A DNA stretch of 64,000 nt, taken from Geobacillus thermocatenulatus (GTDB lineage Bacteria; Bacillota; Bacilli; Bacillales; Anoxybacillaceae). Under the pieces are notes generated by a model. The model searched no databases. It had not been told where the DNA came from and saw only the letters and a list, made by a program, of their open reading frames with translations. The stretch lies in the NCBI RefSeq assembly GCF_002217655.1, contig NZ_NEWK01000001.1, positions 1,188,001 through 1,252,000 on the forward strand. The letters are read 5' to 3'. Position 1 is the first letter of the stretch; each line of letters opens with the position of its first letter. The position numbers were made by a program, and so were the translations under genes. Below are positions 63,703-64,000 of the stretch, piece by piece.

Positions 63703-64000
63703 ATGAAGTTGGAAACATTGATCGAGGAAGCAAGTCAATGTCAAGGTCGGACGGTGGCCGTGGCGGCGGCGGAAGATGAAGAAGTGGTCGAAGCGGTGGC
63801 GATGGCGCTCGAGCATCGCCTCGGCCGGTTTGTGCTGTACGGAGACCGGGAGCGAATTGGACGGTTGCTGAAAGAAAAAGGAGGGGCGCGTTTTGACGAT
63901 GTCGACATCGTTCACGCCAATTCGGTTGCCCAAGCGGCTGAACTGGCGGTGCGCGCCGTTCATTTGAATGAAGCAGATGCCTTGATGAAAGGGCACGTAC
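63703..64000 (+). CDS. ptb: Phosphate butyryltransferase, N-terminal part
   Basis: First 99 codons from ATG 63703; the gene runs past the window. MKLETLIEEASQCQGRTVAV and EAVAMALEHRLGRFVLYG begin as B. subtilis Ptb (YqiS), which makes acyl phosphates from branched-chain acyl-CoA. AGAAAAGG is its ribosome site. Directly downstream of the SigL promoter. Confidence 0.9.
   Translation, partial: MKLETLIEEASQCQGRTVAVAAAEDEEVVEAVAMALEHRLGRFVLYGDRERIGRLLKEKGGARFDDVDIVHANSVAQAAELAVRAVHLNEADALMKGHV

Noticed and set aside
1-64000. CRISPR array, tRNA or rRNA genes, prophage
   Set aside because: No spaced direct repeats, no cloverleaf-like sequence and no phage gene set were seen on either strand.

Overview
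The window is a stretch of chromosome from a thermophilic, spore-forming Firmicute, almost certainly Geobacillus or a close relative. I infer this from strong protein resemblance to Bacillus subtilis families, the GC-rich Ala/Arg/Glu-heavy coding style, a complete spoIIIA operon with spoIVB and spo0A, and a gene order that follows the B. subtilis yqg-yqh-yqi region. No rRNA, tRNA, CRISPR array or intact insertion sequence was seen.

Layout. 1-12.9 kb: a yqg-type block (rpmG, formyl-THF cyclo-ligase, GluP rhomboid, a SpoVAF-type germination protein, glucokinase, the YqgT peptidase, the YqgX hydrolase, a MidA-type methyltransferase) plus a candidate small RNA at about 10.4-10.5 kb. 13.1-17.6 kb: the comG competence pseudopilus operon and yqzE. 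17.6-20.1 kb: yqhG and the SNF2 helicase yqhH. 20.3-24.5 kb: a tandem glycine riboswitch controlling gcvT-gcvPA-gcvPB. 24.6-26.0 kb: a ROK/XylR-like repressor with a palindromic operator over its own promoter. 26.1-27.5 kb: yqhL and lipM. 27.6-34.1 kb: a segment absent from B. subtilis at this place, with a B12-dependent ribonucleotide reductase gene (nrdJ) split by a group I intron, a SleL-type spore cortex hydrolase, a repeat-bearing coiled-coil protein and splB. 34.1-40.2 kb: mntR, a patatin-like lipase, yqhP, yqhQ, yqhR, a Xaa-Pro peptidase, efp and yqhV. 40.2-45.4 kb: spoIIIAA-AH behind a sigma-E-type promoter. 45.4-57.2 kb: accB-accC, yqhY, nusB, folD, xseA-xseB, ispA, dxs, a TlyA-type methyltransferase, argR and recN. 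57.4-59.9 kb: spoIVB and spo0A. 60.0-64.0 kb: a YycC-like protein, yqiK, yqzF, bkdR, and the sigma-54 promoter and start of ptb, which runs off the window end.

Functional themes. Sporulation and germination (spo0A, spoIVB, spoIIIA, SpoVAF-like, SleL-like, splB) share the window with DNA uptake (comG), one-carbon and glycine metabolism (gcv, folD, cyclo-ligase), lipid and isoprenoid precursors (acc, ispA, dxs), lipoylation (lipM, which serves the glycine cleavage H protein) and branched-chain acid use (bkdR-ptb).

The most striking observation is the self-splicing-type group I intron (about 403 nt, no internal gene) inserted in nrdJ. Its P1 and P3-P9 helices can be paired by eye, and exact removal restores a continuous 857-residue reductase. 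Next are the candidate C-rich antisense-type small RNA at 10.4-10.5 kb, the perfect 21-bp inverted repeat with NrdR-box-like halves upstream of nrdJ, and three dispersed copies of a hairpin element that may be remnants of IS200/IS605-type ends.
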